Below are positions 19,399 to 28,449 of a DNA stretch of 64,000 bases, piece by piece. The first letter of the stretch is position 1. Each line of letters opens with the position of its first letter. The stretch is from the NCBI RefSeq assembly GCF_014195545.1, contig NZ_JACIBX010000003.1, positions 124,001 to 188,000 on the forward strand. Direction: 5' to 3'. The translations under genes and the position numbers were made by a program. The notes below the pieces were generated by a model that was given only the letters and a program-made list of their open reading frames with translations, was not told the DNA's origin and made no database searches. The DNA is from Limimaricola variabilis (GTDB lineage: Bacteria > Pseudomonadota > Alphaproteobacteria > Rhodobacterales > Rhodobacteraceae).

Positions 19399-20213
19399 GC
19401 CGGGTACCGCACGAAGGCGAAAGAGGACGAGTCCGGCGCCCAGCAGGGCACGTTGAGGCTGCCCTGCCCGCCCCGGAAGCGGACGATCTCGCGCCCTTCC
19501 CCACCCGCCTGCGGCAGCAGCCACAACGCGACATCGAGGTCGGCCGGATGGCCTTGGGTGCCGGGTGGGTAACGCAGATGAACGACGTGCCGCCCGTCCG
19601 GCGACGGGTGCGGAAACCAGTCGACGCCGGGGCCGTCGGTCATCCGCTCGGGCGTGGTGCCGTCGGGGCGGATGCGCCAGATGTCGACCGCGCCGTCACG
19701 TTCGCCGTTGAACCAGATCCAGCGTCCATCGGCCGAGAAATCCGGCCCGTCGGCATGATCGAAGCCGGCCGTCACGCAGGTCTCGTCCCCGGTCTCGACC
19801 TCGGCGAGATAGATCCCCACCGGCCCGCCATCCCGGGCGCCGGCATAGACCACCCGCCGCCCGTCTGGGCTCCAGCCATGCATCCACGACGGCAACTGCG
19901 CGGTCAGCCTGTGCGGCGCGCCACCCGCCGCCGGCACCAGATAGATGCAGGAGGCGCCGGTCTCGGCCTTGTCGGAGATCGCGATCACCTGCCCGTCCGG
20001 CGATGGCACGTGGTCGTTATTGAGCTGGGTGGCAAAGCCGGTCTCGACCGGCGTGAGGCGGTCCGCGCCGGGCGCGAGCCGCCACAACCGCCCTTCGGCA
20101 TTCACCAGTAGGCTGCCATCGGCACACCAGTTCGGCGCCTCGATGCGGCCGGTGCCGCGATGCACGACCTCGACCGAACCGTCGTGGCGCCACAGGCAGA
20201 TCTCGCTTTCCAT
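19395..20213 (-). CDS. TolB-like beta-propeller protein
   Basis: 272 residues built of repeated propeller blades with SPDG / SADG turns ([40 protein letters not shown]), the PD40/WD40-like pattern of TolB and related proteins. No signal peptide is visible, so it is probably cytoplasmic, unlike true TolB. It overlaps nadD by ATGA and is first in a TolB-like / nadD / dacB gene run. Function unknown. Confidence 0.8.
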   Translation of the reverse strand: MESEICLWRHDGSVEVVHRGTGRIEAPNWCADGSLLVNAEGRLWRLAPGADRLTPVETGFATQLNNDHVPSPDGQVIAISDKAETGASCIYLVPAAGGAPHRLTAQLPSWMHGWSPDGRRVVYAGARDGGPVGIYLAEVETGDETCVTAGFDHADGPDFSADGRWIWFNGERDGAVDIWRIRPDGTTPERMTDGPGVDWFPHPSPDGRHVVHLRYPPGTQGHPADLDVALWLLPQAGGEGREIVRFRGGQGSLNVPCWAPDSSSFAFVRYPA

Positions 20214-20448
20214 AGCGCTCCTTCCAAGGGCGCCGACGGGGTGGACGGGACGCGCAAAGAGCCGCCGATCCGCCCGGCGTCGCGCCCGAATGCGAATTGA
20301 TTTTCTGGCTGATTCGGGTTAACTGGACAAGGCGACGTTACCTCTATCGACCACTGTCTCCTTTACGGCCTCAGTCCCTCGATCAGCACTGACAGAGCCG
20401 ACACCGCTGCAATTCCGCGAGCGGATACTTGTTAAGGAAGACAGCACG

Positions 20449-20655
20449 ATGGCTACCGGCACCGTGAAATGGTTCAACACCACCAAAGGCTATGGCTTCA
20501 TCGCGCCCGATGGCGGCAAGAAGGACGTCTTCGTCCACATTTCCGCCGTTGAGCGTTCGGGCCTGACCGGCCTCGCCGACAACCAGAAGATCAGCTTCGA
20601 CATCGAAGCCGGCCGCGACGGCCGCGAATCGGCGGTGAACCTCAAGCCGATGTAA
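20449..20655 (+). CDS. Cold shock protein, CspA family
   Basis: 68 residues, one cold-shock domain with RNP1 (KGYGFI) and RNP2 (VFVHIS). It binds single-stranded RNA or DNA and melts secondary structure. A 235-base gap upstream has room for the long structured leader usual for this family; I see a likely promoter zone near 20295-20330 but cannot fix its boxes. A strong bidirectional hairpin follows. Confidence 0.95.
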   Translation: MATGTVKWFNTTKGYGFIAPDGGKKDVFVHISAVERSGLTGLADNQKISFDIEAGRDGRESAVNLKPM

Positions 20656-20697
20656 GAGGCAGGCCCCGCGGGGCCGCTTCGCACCTGATTTCCGAAA

Positions 20698-20721
20698 CGG
20701 GCGCGGCCGGGGCCGCGCCCG
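20698..20721. terminator. Bidirectional terminator between csp and tesA
   Basis: CGGGCGCGGCC and its exact reverse complement are separated by two bases, with GTTTC immediately outside the stem on both strands. It sits between the convergent csp and arylesterase genes. Confidence 0.75.
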
Positions 20722-20753
20722 TTTCACATGGGCCCCGGCCCATGCGGGCCGGA

Positions 20754-21401
20754 TCACTCCGCCCGCGCGCTTTCGGCCAGATCGCGGACCAGTGGGCCGA
20801 TCTCCTCTACGATCCGCGCCACGCCATCGGCGTTGGGATGCAGACCATCGGCCTGCAGATAGGCGCGCCGCGCCGCCTCGACCCCCTCCCCGTCCGCCTG
20901 CAGCGGCGCGAAGAAATCCGGGTAGAGCGGCACATCGTGCGTCTCGGCCAGATCGGCATAGGCGGCATCGAAGGCGGCCGCGTAATCGGGGCCGTAATTC
21001 GATCCCGCCTTGATCCCGACGAGCAGCGTCTCGACCCCCACCGCCTCGGCCTTGCCCAAGATGCCGTCGAGATTGCGCGCCATCTCCTCGGGATCGAGCC
21101 CGCGCAGATAGTCGTTGCCACCAAGCGCCAGGATCATCGCGTCGACCTCGGGGGTCAGCGTCCAATCGGCCCGCGCCAGCCCGCCGGCCGAGGTGTCGCC
21201 CGACACGCCCGCATTGATCAGCCGCACCTCTGCCCCCGCCTCGTCGAGCCAGGCCTGAAGCTGCGGCACCAGCCCCTCGCCCTGCGGCAGCCCGTAGCCC
21301 GCCGTCAGGCTGTCGCCCAGCGCGGCGATCACCACCTCGCCCGCCTGCGCCGCGAGCGGGGCCGCGACGATTGGCAGCGCCAGGATCAGCTTGCGCATCA
21401 T
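20754..21401 (-). CDS. tesA: GDSL arylesterase / acyl-CoA thioesterase I
   Basis: 215 residues. A signal peptide (MMRKLILALPIVAAPLAAQA) is followed by the SGNH-hydrolase blocks GDSLTAGYG (nucleophile Ser), the block II Gly, GGNDYLRG (Asn) and DGLHPN (catalytic Asp/His). It is a periplasmic esterase/lysophospholipase. Either of two adjacent ATGs (21401, 21398) could start it. It is divergent from the ABC genes, the same arrangement as tesA-ybbA-ybbP in enterobacteria. Confidence 0.9.
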   Translation of the reverse strand: MMRKLILALPIVAAPLAAQAGEVVIAALGDSLTAGYGLPQGEGLVPQLQAWLDEAGAEVRLINAGVSGDTSAGGLARADWTLTPEVDAMILALGGNDYLRGLDPEEMARNLDGILGKAEAVGVETLLVGIKAGSNYGPDYAAAFDAAYADLAETHDVPLYPDFFAPLQADGEGVEAARRAYLQADGLHPNADGVARIVEEIGPLVRDLAESARAE

Positions 21402-21450
21402 GCCCCCGGCCCCATATCGCTCGGGGCGTGTGCGACGAAAGGCCCTCAGC

Positions 21451-22122
21451 ATGACCGACCCCGTTCTCTCCCTCAAGGAAGCCGAGCTGACGCTGTCGGG
21501 CAATGCCGGGCCGGTGGAGATCCTGCATGGGATCACGCTCGACGTGCGCCCGGGCGAGACGCTGGGGCTGGTGGGTCCGAGTGGGTCAGGCAAGTCGTCT
21601 CTCCTCATGCTCATGGGCGGGCTCGAGCGCGCCACCGGCGGCACCGTCGCGGCGCTGGGCCACGATCTCACCGCGCTGGACGAGGACGCTCTGGCCCGGT
21701 TCCGCCGGGACAATATGGGGGTGGTGTTCCAGTCCTTCCACCTGATCCCGACCATGACCGCGCTGGAGAACGTCGCAATTCCTCTTGAGCTGGCGGGCCA
21801 CCGCGACGCGCATGAGCGCGCCGAGGCGCAGCTCGCCGCCGTTGGGCTGGGCCACCGCGCCGGCCATTACCCCGGCCAGCTCTCGGGCGGTGAGCAGCAG
21901 CGCGTGGCGCTCGCCCGCGCCACGGCGCCGCATCCGCGCATCCTGCTGGCGGACGAGCCGACCGGCAATCTCGACGCCGCCAACGGCGCGGCGATCATGG
22001 ACCTGCTGTTCGACCTGCGCGACCGGCACGGCGCGACGCTGGTGATGGTCACCCATGCGCCCGAGCTCGCGGAGCGCTGCGACCGGGTGGTGCGGCTGAT
22101 GGACGGGCGGGTGGCGGCATGA
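21451..22122 (+). CDS. ABC transporter ATP-binding protein, LolD/YbbA-like
   Basis: 223 residues. Walker A GPSGSGKSS, Q-loop FQSFH, signature LSGGEQQRVALARA, Walker B ILLADEPTGNLD and H-loop VTHAPELA are intact. It belongs to the LolD/MacB subgroup that powers FtsX-fold permeases. Its stop overlaps the following permease gene by 4 bases. The start at 21451 lies 49 bases from the divergent tesA start, so the shared promoter region is very short. Confidence 0.92.
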   Translation: MTDPVLSLKEAELTLSGNAGPVEILHGITLDVRPGETLGLVGPSGSGKSSLLMLMGGLERATGGTVAALGHDLTALDEDALARFRRDNMGVVFQSFHLIPTMTALENVAIPLELAGHRDAHERAEAQLAAVGLGHRAGHYPGQLSGGEQQRVALARATAPHPRILLADEPTGNLDAANGAAIMDLLFDLRDRHGATLVMVTHAPELAERCDRVVRLMDGRVAA

Positions 22123-24644
22123 GCGCCCGCCTCGCCGCCCGGCTCGCCCGGCGCGAGCTGCGCGGGGGCCTGCGGGGGTTTCGCATCTTTCTCGCCTGCC
22201 TCGCGCTGGGCGTCGCCGCCATCGCCGCCGTCGGCATGGTCCGCTCGGCGATTCAGGCCGGGCTCGAGCGCGAAAGCGCTGCGATTCTCGGCGGTGACGC
22301 CGAGATCGAGCTGACCTACCGCTATGCCGACGCGAGCGAGCTGGCCTGGATGCAGGGCGTGGCCGACACCGTCTCGGAGGTGGTCGATTTCCGCTCCATG
22401 GCCGTGGTCGCGCGCGACGGGGAGGCCGAGCGCGCGCTGACCCAGATCCGCGCCGTCGACGACGCCTACCCGCTGGTGGGCGAGGTCCGGCTGGAGCCGG
22501 AGATGCCGCTCGACGCGGCCTTCGCGGGAACGGGCGGCCTGCCCGGGATCGTCATGGAGCGCGCGCTCACCGATCGGCTGGCGCTGGCGCCGGGCGACCG
22601 GGTCCGGCTTGGCACGCAGGATTTCGTGCTGATGGCGGTGCTGGCGCGCTACCCCGACAGCGCGGCGGGCGGTTTCGATTTCGGTCCGCGCAGCCTCGTT
22701 CTGCGCGAGGATTTGTCGGAATCGGGTCTTCTGGCCGAGGGCACGCTGTTCTCCACCGCCTACCGGCTCGACCTGCCCCCCGGCGCCGCTCTGCAGGCGC
22801 TCGAGGACGAGGCGGAGGGCCGCTTCGAGGGCAGCGGGCTGCGCTGGCGCGACGCCCGCCGCGGCGCGGGCGGCACCGAACGCTTCATCGACCGGCTGGG
22901 CTCGTTTCTGGTGCTGATCGGGCTGTCGGGGCTGGCGGTGGGCGGCGTCGGCATCTCGGCGGCGGTGCGCGCCTATCTGGCGGGCAAGACCGCGACCATC
23001 GCGACGCTGCGGACGCTGGGGGCGACGCGCAGCACGATCTTCCTGACCTACTTCTTCCAGATCGGCGCGCTGACCGTCCTCGGCCTCGTTCTCGGGCTGG
23101 CGCTGGGCATTCTCGCGCCGCTGCTTCTGGCGCCGGTGATCACCGCCCGGCTGCCGATCCCGGCCGAGTTCGGCCTCTACCCCCGCCCGCTGATCGAGGC
23201 GGCGCTCTATGGGGCGCTGGTGGCCGGGATCTTCACGCTCTGGCCGCTGGCGCGGACCGAGAACGTGCGCGCCGCGACGCTGTTCCGCGACGCGATGGGC
23301 GCGGGCCGGGCGCTGCCGCGGCGGCGCTACATGGGGGCGATCCTCGGGCTTCTGGCGGTGCTGATCGGATCGGCGGTGCTGTTCTCGGGCACCTGGAAGC
23401 TGACCCTGTCGACGGCGGGCTCGATCGCGGCGGCGCTGGCGCTCCTGGCGCTGGCGGCGCTCGGCGTGCAGGCGCTGGCCCGGCGGGCAGGCCGCGCGGC
23501 GCGCGGGCGGCCCGGCCTCAGGCTGGCGCTCGGCGCGATCGGCAAGCGCGGCGGCGAGACCGGCTCGGTGGTGCTGTCGCTGGGCCTCGGCCTGTCGGTG
23601 CTGGCCGCCGTCGGCCAGATCGACGGCAATCTGCGCCGCGCCATCACCGACGACCTGCCCGAGGTGGCGCCGGCCTATTTCTTCGTCGACATCCAGCCCG
23701 ACCAGATCGAGGGCTTCCGCGCGCGGCTCGACGGTGACAGCCAAGTGAGCCGGGTCGACAGCGCGCCGATGCTGCGCGGCATCGTCAGCGAGATCAACGG
23801 CCGAGCTGCGCGCGAGGTCGCCGATCACTGGGTGCTGCATGGCGATCGCGGCCTGACCTATTCCGCCACGCCGCCGGATGGCGAGGAGATCGTCGCGGGC
23901 GAATGGTGGGCCGAGGATTACGCGGGTCCGCCGCTAGTGAGCTTCGCCGAGGAGGAAGCGCTGGAGATCGGGCTCGGGATCGGCGACGAGATCACGGTCA
24001 ACGTGCTGGGCCGTGACGTGACCGCGACCATCGCCAATCTGCGGCGCGTCGATTTCGGCTCGGCCGCGATCGCCTTCGTGATGTCGATGAACCCTTCGGC
24101 CCTCGCCGGTGCACCGCATAGCTGGATCGCCACGGTCTATGCCGAGGAAGCGGCCGAGGCCGCGATCCTGCGCGACCTCGCCGATGCCTATCCCAACATC
24201 ACCGCGATCCGGGTGCGCGACGCCATCGCGCAGGTCACCCGGGTGGTCGACGGCATCGCCGCCGCCACCCGCTACGGCGCTGCGGCGACACTGCTCACCG
24301 GCTTCCTGGTGCTGATCGGCGCGGCGGCGGCGGGCGAGCGGTCGCGCAGCTACGAGGCCGCGATCCTCAAGACGCTGGGCGCCTCGCGCCGCCGCATCCT
24401 CGCGAGCTTCGCGCTGCGGGCGGCGCTCTTGGGCGCGGCGGCCGGTCTGGTGGCGCTCGGCGCCGGGGTTCTGGGCGGCTGGGCGGTGGCGCGCTTCGTC
24501 ATGGAGACCGATTTCGCGGTGATCTGGCCCTCGGCCATCGGCATCGTTCTGGGCGGGGCGCTGGCGAGCCTGCTGGCCGGACTGGCCTTTGCCTGGCGGC
24601 CGCTCAGGGTGCGCCCGGCGCAGGTGCTGCGGGCGCAGGACTAG
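22119..24644 (+). CDS. ABC transporter permease, FtsX-like (YbbP type)
   Basis: 841 residues. An N-terminal membrane helix (about 20-42) and large extracytoplasmic domain are followed by three helices (about 265-405), a central pair, a second periplasmic domain and three C-terminal helices (from about 715). Two FtsX domains are thus arranged as in YbbP. It probably forms a mechanotransmission-type or lipid-related exporter with the overlapping ATPase and is functionally tied to the divergent TesA. Its stop overlaps that of the next convergent gene at CTAG. Confidence 0.9.
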   Translation: MSARLAARLARRELRGGLRGFRIFLACLALGVAAIAAVGMVRSAIQAGLERESAAILGGDAEIELTYRYADASELAWMQGVADTVSEVVDFRSMAVVARDGEAERALTQIRAVDDAYPLVGEVRLEPEMPLDAAFAGTGGLPGIVMERALTDRLALAPGDRVRLGTQDFVLMAVLARYPDSAAGGFDFGPRSLVLREDLSESGLLAEGTLFSTAYRLDLPPGAALQALEDEAEGRFEGSGLRWRDARRGAGGTERFIDRLGSFLVLIGLSGLAVGGVGISAAVRAYLAGKTATIATLRTLGATRSTIFLTYFFQIGALTVLGLVLGLALGILAPLLLAPVITARLPIPAEFGLYPRPLIEAALYGALVAGIFTLWPLARTENVRAATLFRDAMGAGRALPRRRYMGAILGLLAVLIGSAVLFSGTWKLTLSTAGSIAAALALLALAALGVQALARRAGRAARGRPGLRLALGAIGKRGGETGSVVLSLGLGLSVLAAVGQIDGNLRRAITDDLPEVAPAYFFVDIQPDQIEGFRARLDGDSQVSRVDSAPMLRGIVSEINGRAAREVADHWVLHGDRGLTYSATPPDGEEIVAGEWWAEDYAGPPLVSFAEEEALEIGLGIGDEITVNVLGRDVTATIANLRRVDFGSAAIAFVMSMNPSALAGAPHSWIATVYAEEAAEAAILRDLADAYPNITAIRVRDAIAQVTRVVDGIAAATRYGAAATLLTGFLVLIGAAAAGERSRSYEAAILKTLGASRRRILASFALRAALLGAAAGLVALGAGVLGGWAVARFVMETDFAVIWPSAIGIVLGGALASLLAGLAFAWRPLRVRPAQVLRAQD

Positions 24645-25540
24645 GCGCCGAGCAGCCGGTTGTGGATCGCCGTCGTCGCGACGGCGGCGTGGCCCATGCC
24701 ATAGGCGATCTGGTCGAGCCCGGCGACCACGTCGCCGATCGCGAAGAGCCCCTCGACGCTGGTCTCGCAATGCGGATCGACGAGGATGCAGCCCGCCTCG
24801 GTCAGATCGGCGCCCAGCGCCTGCGCGAGGTCGGAATGCGGGTCGGTCCCGAGCGCCACGTAGAGCGTGTCGAAGCGCGCAACGCGCCCGTCTTCCATCT
24901 CGATGACGATGGCATCACCGTCGAGCCGGATATCGCGGCGATGCGAGGGCAGGATCTTCAGCCCCGCCTGCGCGAGCGCCTGCTCGCCGTCATCGTCGAG
25001 CGGCGCGTGCTCGGGCCGCACCACGGTCACGTCGTCGGTGTAGTGACGCACGAAGCGTCCCTCGGCCACCGCGTGCGGTCCGGAGCCGAGGATCGCGACC
25101 TTCTGGCCCTGCACCTCGTAGGCGTCGCAGATCGGGCAGTAGCGGATCAGCCCGCGCGCCACCCCCTCGTCATGCAGCGCCTCGGGGATGCGCGGCGGCC
25201 GGTTGGTGACGCCGGTGGCGAGGATCAGGCTGCGCGCCTCGACCGCGCCGCCCTCGGCCTCGACCCTGAACCCGCCCTCGATGCGGCGCGCGCCGGTCAC
25301 CGCCTCGCGACGGATCTCGACCTCGCGCCCCTCGTAATGGGCGAGCTGGCCGCGGATCTGGGACAGAAGCTCCGGCCCCTCGACGCCTTCGGGATAGCCC
25401 GGCAGGTTGCGGGTGCGTGGGATGCGATGCGCGCGCGGCCTTCCGGCATCGAACAGCACCGTGTCGCGCAAAAAGCGTGCGAGGTAGATCCCGGCGGTCA
25501 GTCCCGCCGGGCCGCCGCCCACGATGACGCAGTCGCGCAT
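24641..25540 (-). CDS. Thioredoxin-reductase-like FAD/NAD(P) oxidoreductase
   Basis: 299 residues. GGGPAGLTAGIYLAR at the N-terminus binds FAD, a central NAD(P) motif (AILGSGPHAVAEG) is present, a CPIC-D redox pair lies near residue 135 (thioredoxin reductase has CATC-D), and the C-terminal GDVVAGLDQIAYGMGHAAVA contacts FAD. It probably reduces a disulfide or related substrate, but lacks some features of the housekeeping TrxB, so the partner is uncertain. Confidence 0.85.
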   Translation of the reverse strand: MRDCVIVGGGPAGLTAGIYLARFLRDTVLFDAGRPRAHRIPRTRNLPGYPEGVEGPELLSQIRGQLAHYEGREVEIRREAVTGARRIEGGFRVEAEGGAVEARSLILATGVTNRPPRIPEALHDEGVARGLIRYCPICDAYEVQGQKVAILGSGPHAVAEGRFVRHYTDDVTVVRPEHAPLDDDGEQALAQAGLKILPSHRRDIRLDGDAIVIEMEDGRVARFDTLYVALGTDPHSDLAQALGADLTEAGCILVDPHCETSVEGLFAIGDVVAGLDQIAYGMGHAAVATTAIHNRLLGA

Positions 25541-25631
25541 GGCCGTTCTCCCATCTCGTCAGAGGCGGGAGGTATGGCGTGGCCGGTCCGGGTCCAGCCC
25601 CGTAGCGGAGCCGAAGCCGAAAGCTTGCCAG

Positions 25632-26951
25632 TCAGACCTGCGGCTTGACCTGCATCAGAGCCATGACATCGGCCATCTCCGGGCCGTGATCCATGCCGGT
25701 GACGGCGCGGCGCAGCGGCAGGAACAGCCCCTTGCCCTTGCGGCCGGTCTCGGCCTTCACGGCATCGGTCCAGGATTTCCAGGTGTCCGGGCCATAGGGC
25801 GGCTCGCCCAGCATCCCCAGCGCCTGCGCCACGAACTCGGCATCTTCGGGCTCGGCCCGGCCCGCCGTACCGTCGCGGAACACCGCCCACCATTCGGCGA
25901 TGGTGGCGCGGGTCTTGAGGTTGCCGCGCACCGTGGCCCAGAACGCCTCGGCCAGATCGTCGGGCACGCCCGCCGCACGCACGTCCTCGGCGACCTCTGA
26001 CAGCGGCTGCTGCGACAGCCAGCGCGCGGTCAGCGGCTCCAGATCGGCGGGGTCGAACTTGGTCGGTGCCGAGCCGAAGGTGGCAATGTCGAAGCCCTCG
26101 ATCACCTCCGAAGGCGTCTGGCGCAGCTCGACGGGCTGCGAGGAGCCCAGCCGTGCCATCAGGCTCAGGATCGCCATCGGCTCGATGCCCGCGGCCTTGA
26201 GGTCGCGCAAGCTCAGCGTGCCGAGCCGCTTCGACAGCGCCTCGCCCTGCGGGCCGGTGAGCAGCGAGTGATGCGCGAAGCGCGGCGGCTCGTAGCCCAG
26301 CGCGCGGATGATCTGGATCTGGGTCGCGGTGTTGGTGACGTGGTCCGAGCCGCGCACCACATCCGTGATGCCCATCTCGGCGTCGTCGACCGAGGAGGCG
26401 AAGGTGTAGAGCACCTGACCGCTTTCCTTGATCAGCACCGGGTCCGACACGCTCGCGGCGTCGATCGAGATCGGCCCGAGGATGCCGTCCTCCCACTCGA
26501 TCCGCTCGCGGTCGAGCTTGAAGCGCCAATGGCTGCCGCGCTCGGCGCGCAGGCGGTCCTTCTCGGCGTCGGACAGGTCGAGCGCGGCGCGGTCATAGAC
26601 CGGCGGCTTGCCCATGTTGAGCTGCTTCTTGCGCTTGAGGTCGAGCTCGGTCGGGGTCTCGAAGCATTCGTAGAGCCGCCCGTCGGCGATCAGCTTCTCG
26701 CGCGCCGCCGTGTAGCGCTCCATCCGGTCGGATTGCCGCTCCACCCGGTCATGGGTGATGCCGAGCCAGTCGAGCGCCTCAAGGATGCCGTCGACATATT
26801 CGGGCTTGGAGCGTTCCTGGTCGGTGTCGTCGATGCGCAGGATGAACTCGCCGCCCTGCTGCCGCGCGATGGCATGGTTGAACAGCGCGGCGCGCAGGTT
26901 GCCGATATGCAGCCAACCGGTGGGGGACGGGGCGAAACGGGTCGTGGTCAT
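25632..26951 (-). CDS. gltX: Glutamyl-tRNA synthetase
   Basis: 439 residues, class I synthetase. FAPSPTGWLHIGNLRAAL carries the HIGH motif, and ALSKRLG near residue 242 is the KMSKS equivalent. Its length and the replacement of KMSKS by LSKR suit the shorter of the two GltX paralogues often found in alphaproteobacteria, one of which charges tRNA-Gln; which one this is cannot be told from one copy. Confidence 0.92.
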   Translation of the reverse strand: MTTTRFAPSPTGWLHIGNLRAALFNHAIARQQGGEFILRIDDTDQERSKPEYVDGILEALDWLGITHDRVERQSDRMERYTAAREKLIADGRLYECFETPTELDLKRKKQLNMGKPPVYDRAALDLSDAEKDRLRAERGSHWRFKLDRERIEWEDGILGPISIDAASVSDPVLIKESGQVLYTFASSVDDAEMGITDVVRGSDHVTNTATQIQIIRALGYEPPRFAHHSLLTGPQGEALSKRLGTLSLRDLKAAGIEPMAILSLMARLGSSQPVELRQTPSEVIEGFDIATFGSAPTKFDPADLEPLTARWLSQQPLSEVAEDVRAAGVPDDLAEAFWATVRGNLKTRATIAEWWAVFRDGTAGRAEPEDAEFVAQALGMLGEPPYGPDTWKSWTDAVKAETGRKGKGLFLPLRRAVTGMDHGPEMADVMALMQVKPQV

Positions 26952-27012
26952 GGGGCTCTCCTGTTCGCGACGGCTCTTTCACAAGGGCAGCGTTTTGTCC
27001 ATATCGGGGGCC

Positions 27013-27432
27013 ATGGACCAGTTGCCCGACCCCTTCGCCCAAAGCCCGCTCGCTCCCTCTCTCGAGGAGATCGAGGCGATCGCGCGCCATGTCGTGGCCA
27101 CCCTGCCCGAGCCGTTCCGCAAAGCGGCCGCGGAGGTGGCGTTGCGGGTCGTGGACTTCGCGCCCGACGACATTCTCGAGCAGATGCAGATGGAGGCCTT
27201 CGACCTGACCGGGCTTTATGACGGCATCCCTATGACCGAGAAGTCGAACTGGGACGTGCCGCAGGGGCCGGACGTGGTCTGGCTGTTCCGCCGCCCGATC
27301 CTCGACGAATGGGCCGAGCGGGGCGACGTGACGCTGGCCGAGATGGTGGCGCATGTGACGGTGCATGAATACGCCCATCATTTCGGCTGGTCCGACGACG
27401 ACATCGCCGCGATCGACCAATGGTGGCTGTGA
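27013..27432 (+). CDS. Metallopeptidase family protein (zincin-like)
   Basis: 139 residues. HVTVHEYAHHFGWSDDD near residue 118 is the HExxH zinc motif of the zincin-like MTP family (DUF1025); upstream blocks such as FAPDDILEQM and IFRRPIL-type strands fit. The catalytic activity of this family is unproven. Start at 27013 within the GC-rich gap, divergent from gltX. Confidence 0.85.
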   Translation: MDQLPDPFAQSPLAPSLEEIEAIARHVVATLPEPFRKAAAEVALRVVDFAPDDILEQMQMEAFDLTGLYDGIPMTEKSNWDVPQGPDVVWLFRRPILDEWAERGDVTLAEMVAHVTVHEYAHHFGWSDDDIAAIDQWWL

Positions 27433-27519
27433 TCCGCCGCCCCGAAGCGGGACGTCTCTAGGCGGCTGCGCCATGCGCCCTATCCTCCCAAGGCATCACA
27501 AGTGCACAGGAGAGGTGAC

Positions 27520-28449
27520 ATGTCCCATTCGATCAGCCGCCGCGCGGCTCTCGTGGCCGGCGCGGCCCTGCCCATGGCGGCGGGTTTCGGCCTGCCCCGC
27601 ATCGCCCGCGCCCAACAGGCCGAAGGCATGGAGATGGAGCTGCCGACCCACCGGGTGTTCATGCTCGGGGACGTCAAGGTCACCGACCTGCTCGCCGGCA
27701 GCCGCGTCGTGCCCGATCCGCATTCGATCTTCGGGCTCAATGTCGATGACGAGACCTTCGCGCAGGTCAGCGACGAGCACTTCATCCCCTCGGACAAGGC
27801 ACGGTTCTTCTTCAACCCGGTGCTGATCGAGGCGGGCGGCGAGGTGATCCTCGTGGATACCGGCACCGACCCCGCCGGCATCACCGCCGCGCTCGAAGCG
27901 GCGGGCAAGCAGCCCTCGGACGTCACCCATGTCGTGCTGACCCACATGCATGGCGACCATATCGGCGGGCTGATGACCGAGGCCGGCGAGAAGACCTTCG
28001 CCAATGCCGCGCATCACGCCGGCCGGGTCGAGTTCGACTACTGGGCCGGCCAGGAGAACGAGGGCTTCGAGAGCAAGGTGCGCCCGCTCGAAGGCGAGCT
28101 GAACTTCCTCGTCGAGGGCGATCAGGTCGGCCCCCTCACCACGATGGAGGCCTTTGGCCACACGCCGGGGCATCTCGTCTTCACCGTTGCGGGCGGCGAG
28201 AGCGACCTGCTGCTGATGGGCGATCTCGCCAACCACTATGTCTGGTCGGTGGGCCAGCCCGACTGGCATGTCAGCTTCGACGTCGACAAGGAAATGGCGG
28301 TCGAGACGCGCCGCCGCGTGCTGTCGATGGCCGCCGAGAACCGGATGCCGGTGATGGGCTACCACATGCCCTTCCCCGGGCTGGGCTATGTCAGCGCCGA
28401 GGGCGAGGGCTTCCGCTGGATGCCCCATACCTACCAGCTGATGCTGTGA
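27520..28449 (+). CDS. MBL-fold metallo-hydrolase, Tat-exported
   Basis: 309 residues. A twin-arginine signal (SRRAALVAGAALPMAAG, AxA-type site at ARAQQ) leads into a metallo-beta-lactamase fold with HMHGDHIGG near residue 150, a later FGHTPGH and MGDLANHY, and the C-terminal GYHMPFPG His. It is likely a periplasmic hydrolase of the lactonase/esterase type; the substrate is unknown. AGGAGAGG ribosome-binding site 4 bases before the ATG. Confidence 0.9.
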   Translation: MSHSISRRAALVAGAALPMAAGFGLPRIARAQQAEGMEMELPTHRVFMLGDVKVTDLLAGSRVVPDPHSIFGLNVDDETFAQVSDEHFIPSDKARFFFNPVLIEAGGEVILVDTGTDPAGITAALEAAGKQPSDVTHVVLTHMHGDHIGGLMTEAGEKTFANAAHHAGRVEFDYWAGQENEGFESKVRPLEGELNFLVEGDQVGPLTTMEAFGHTPGHLVFTVAGGESDLLLMGDLANHYVWSVGQPDWHVSFDVDKEMAVETRRRVLSMAAENRMPVMGYHMPFPGLGYVSAEGEGFRWMPHTYQLML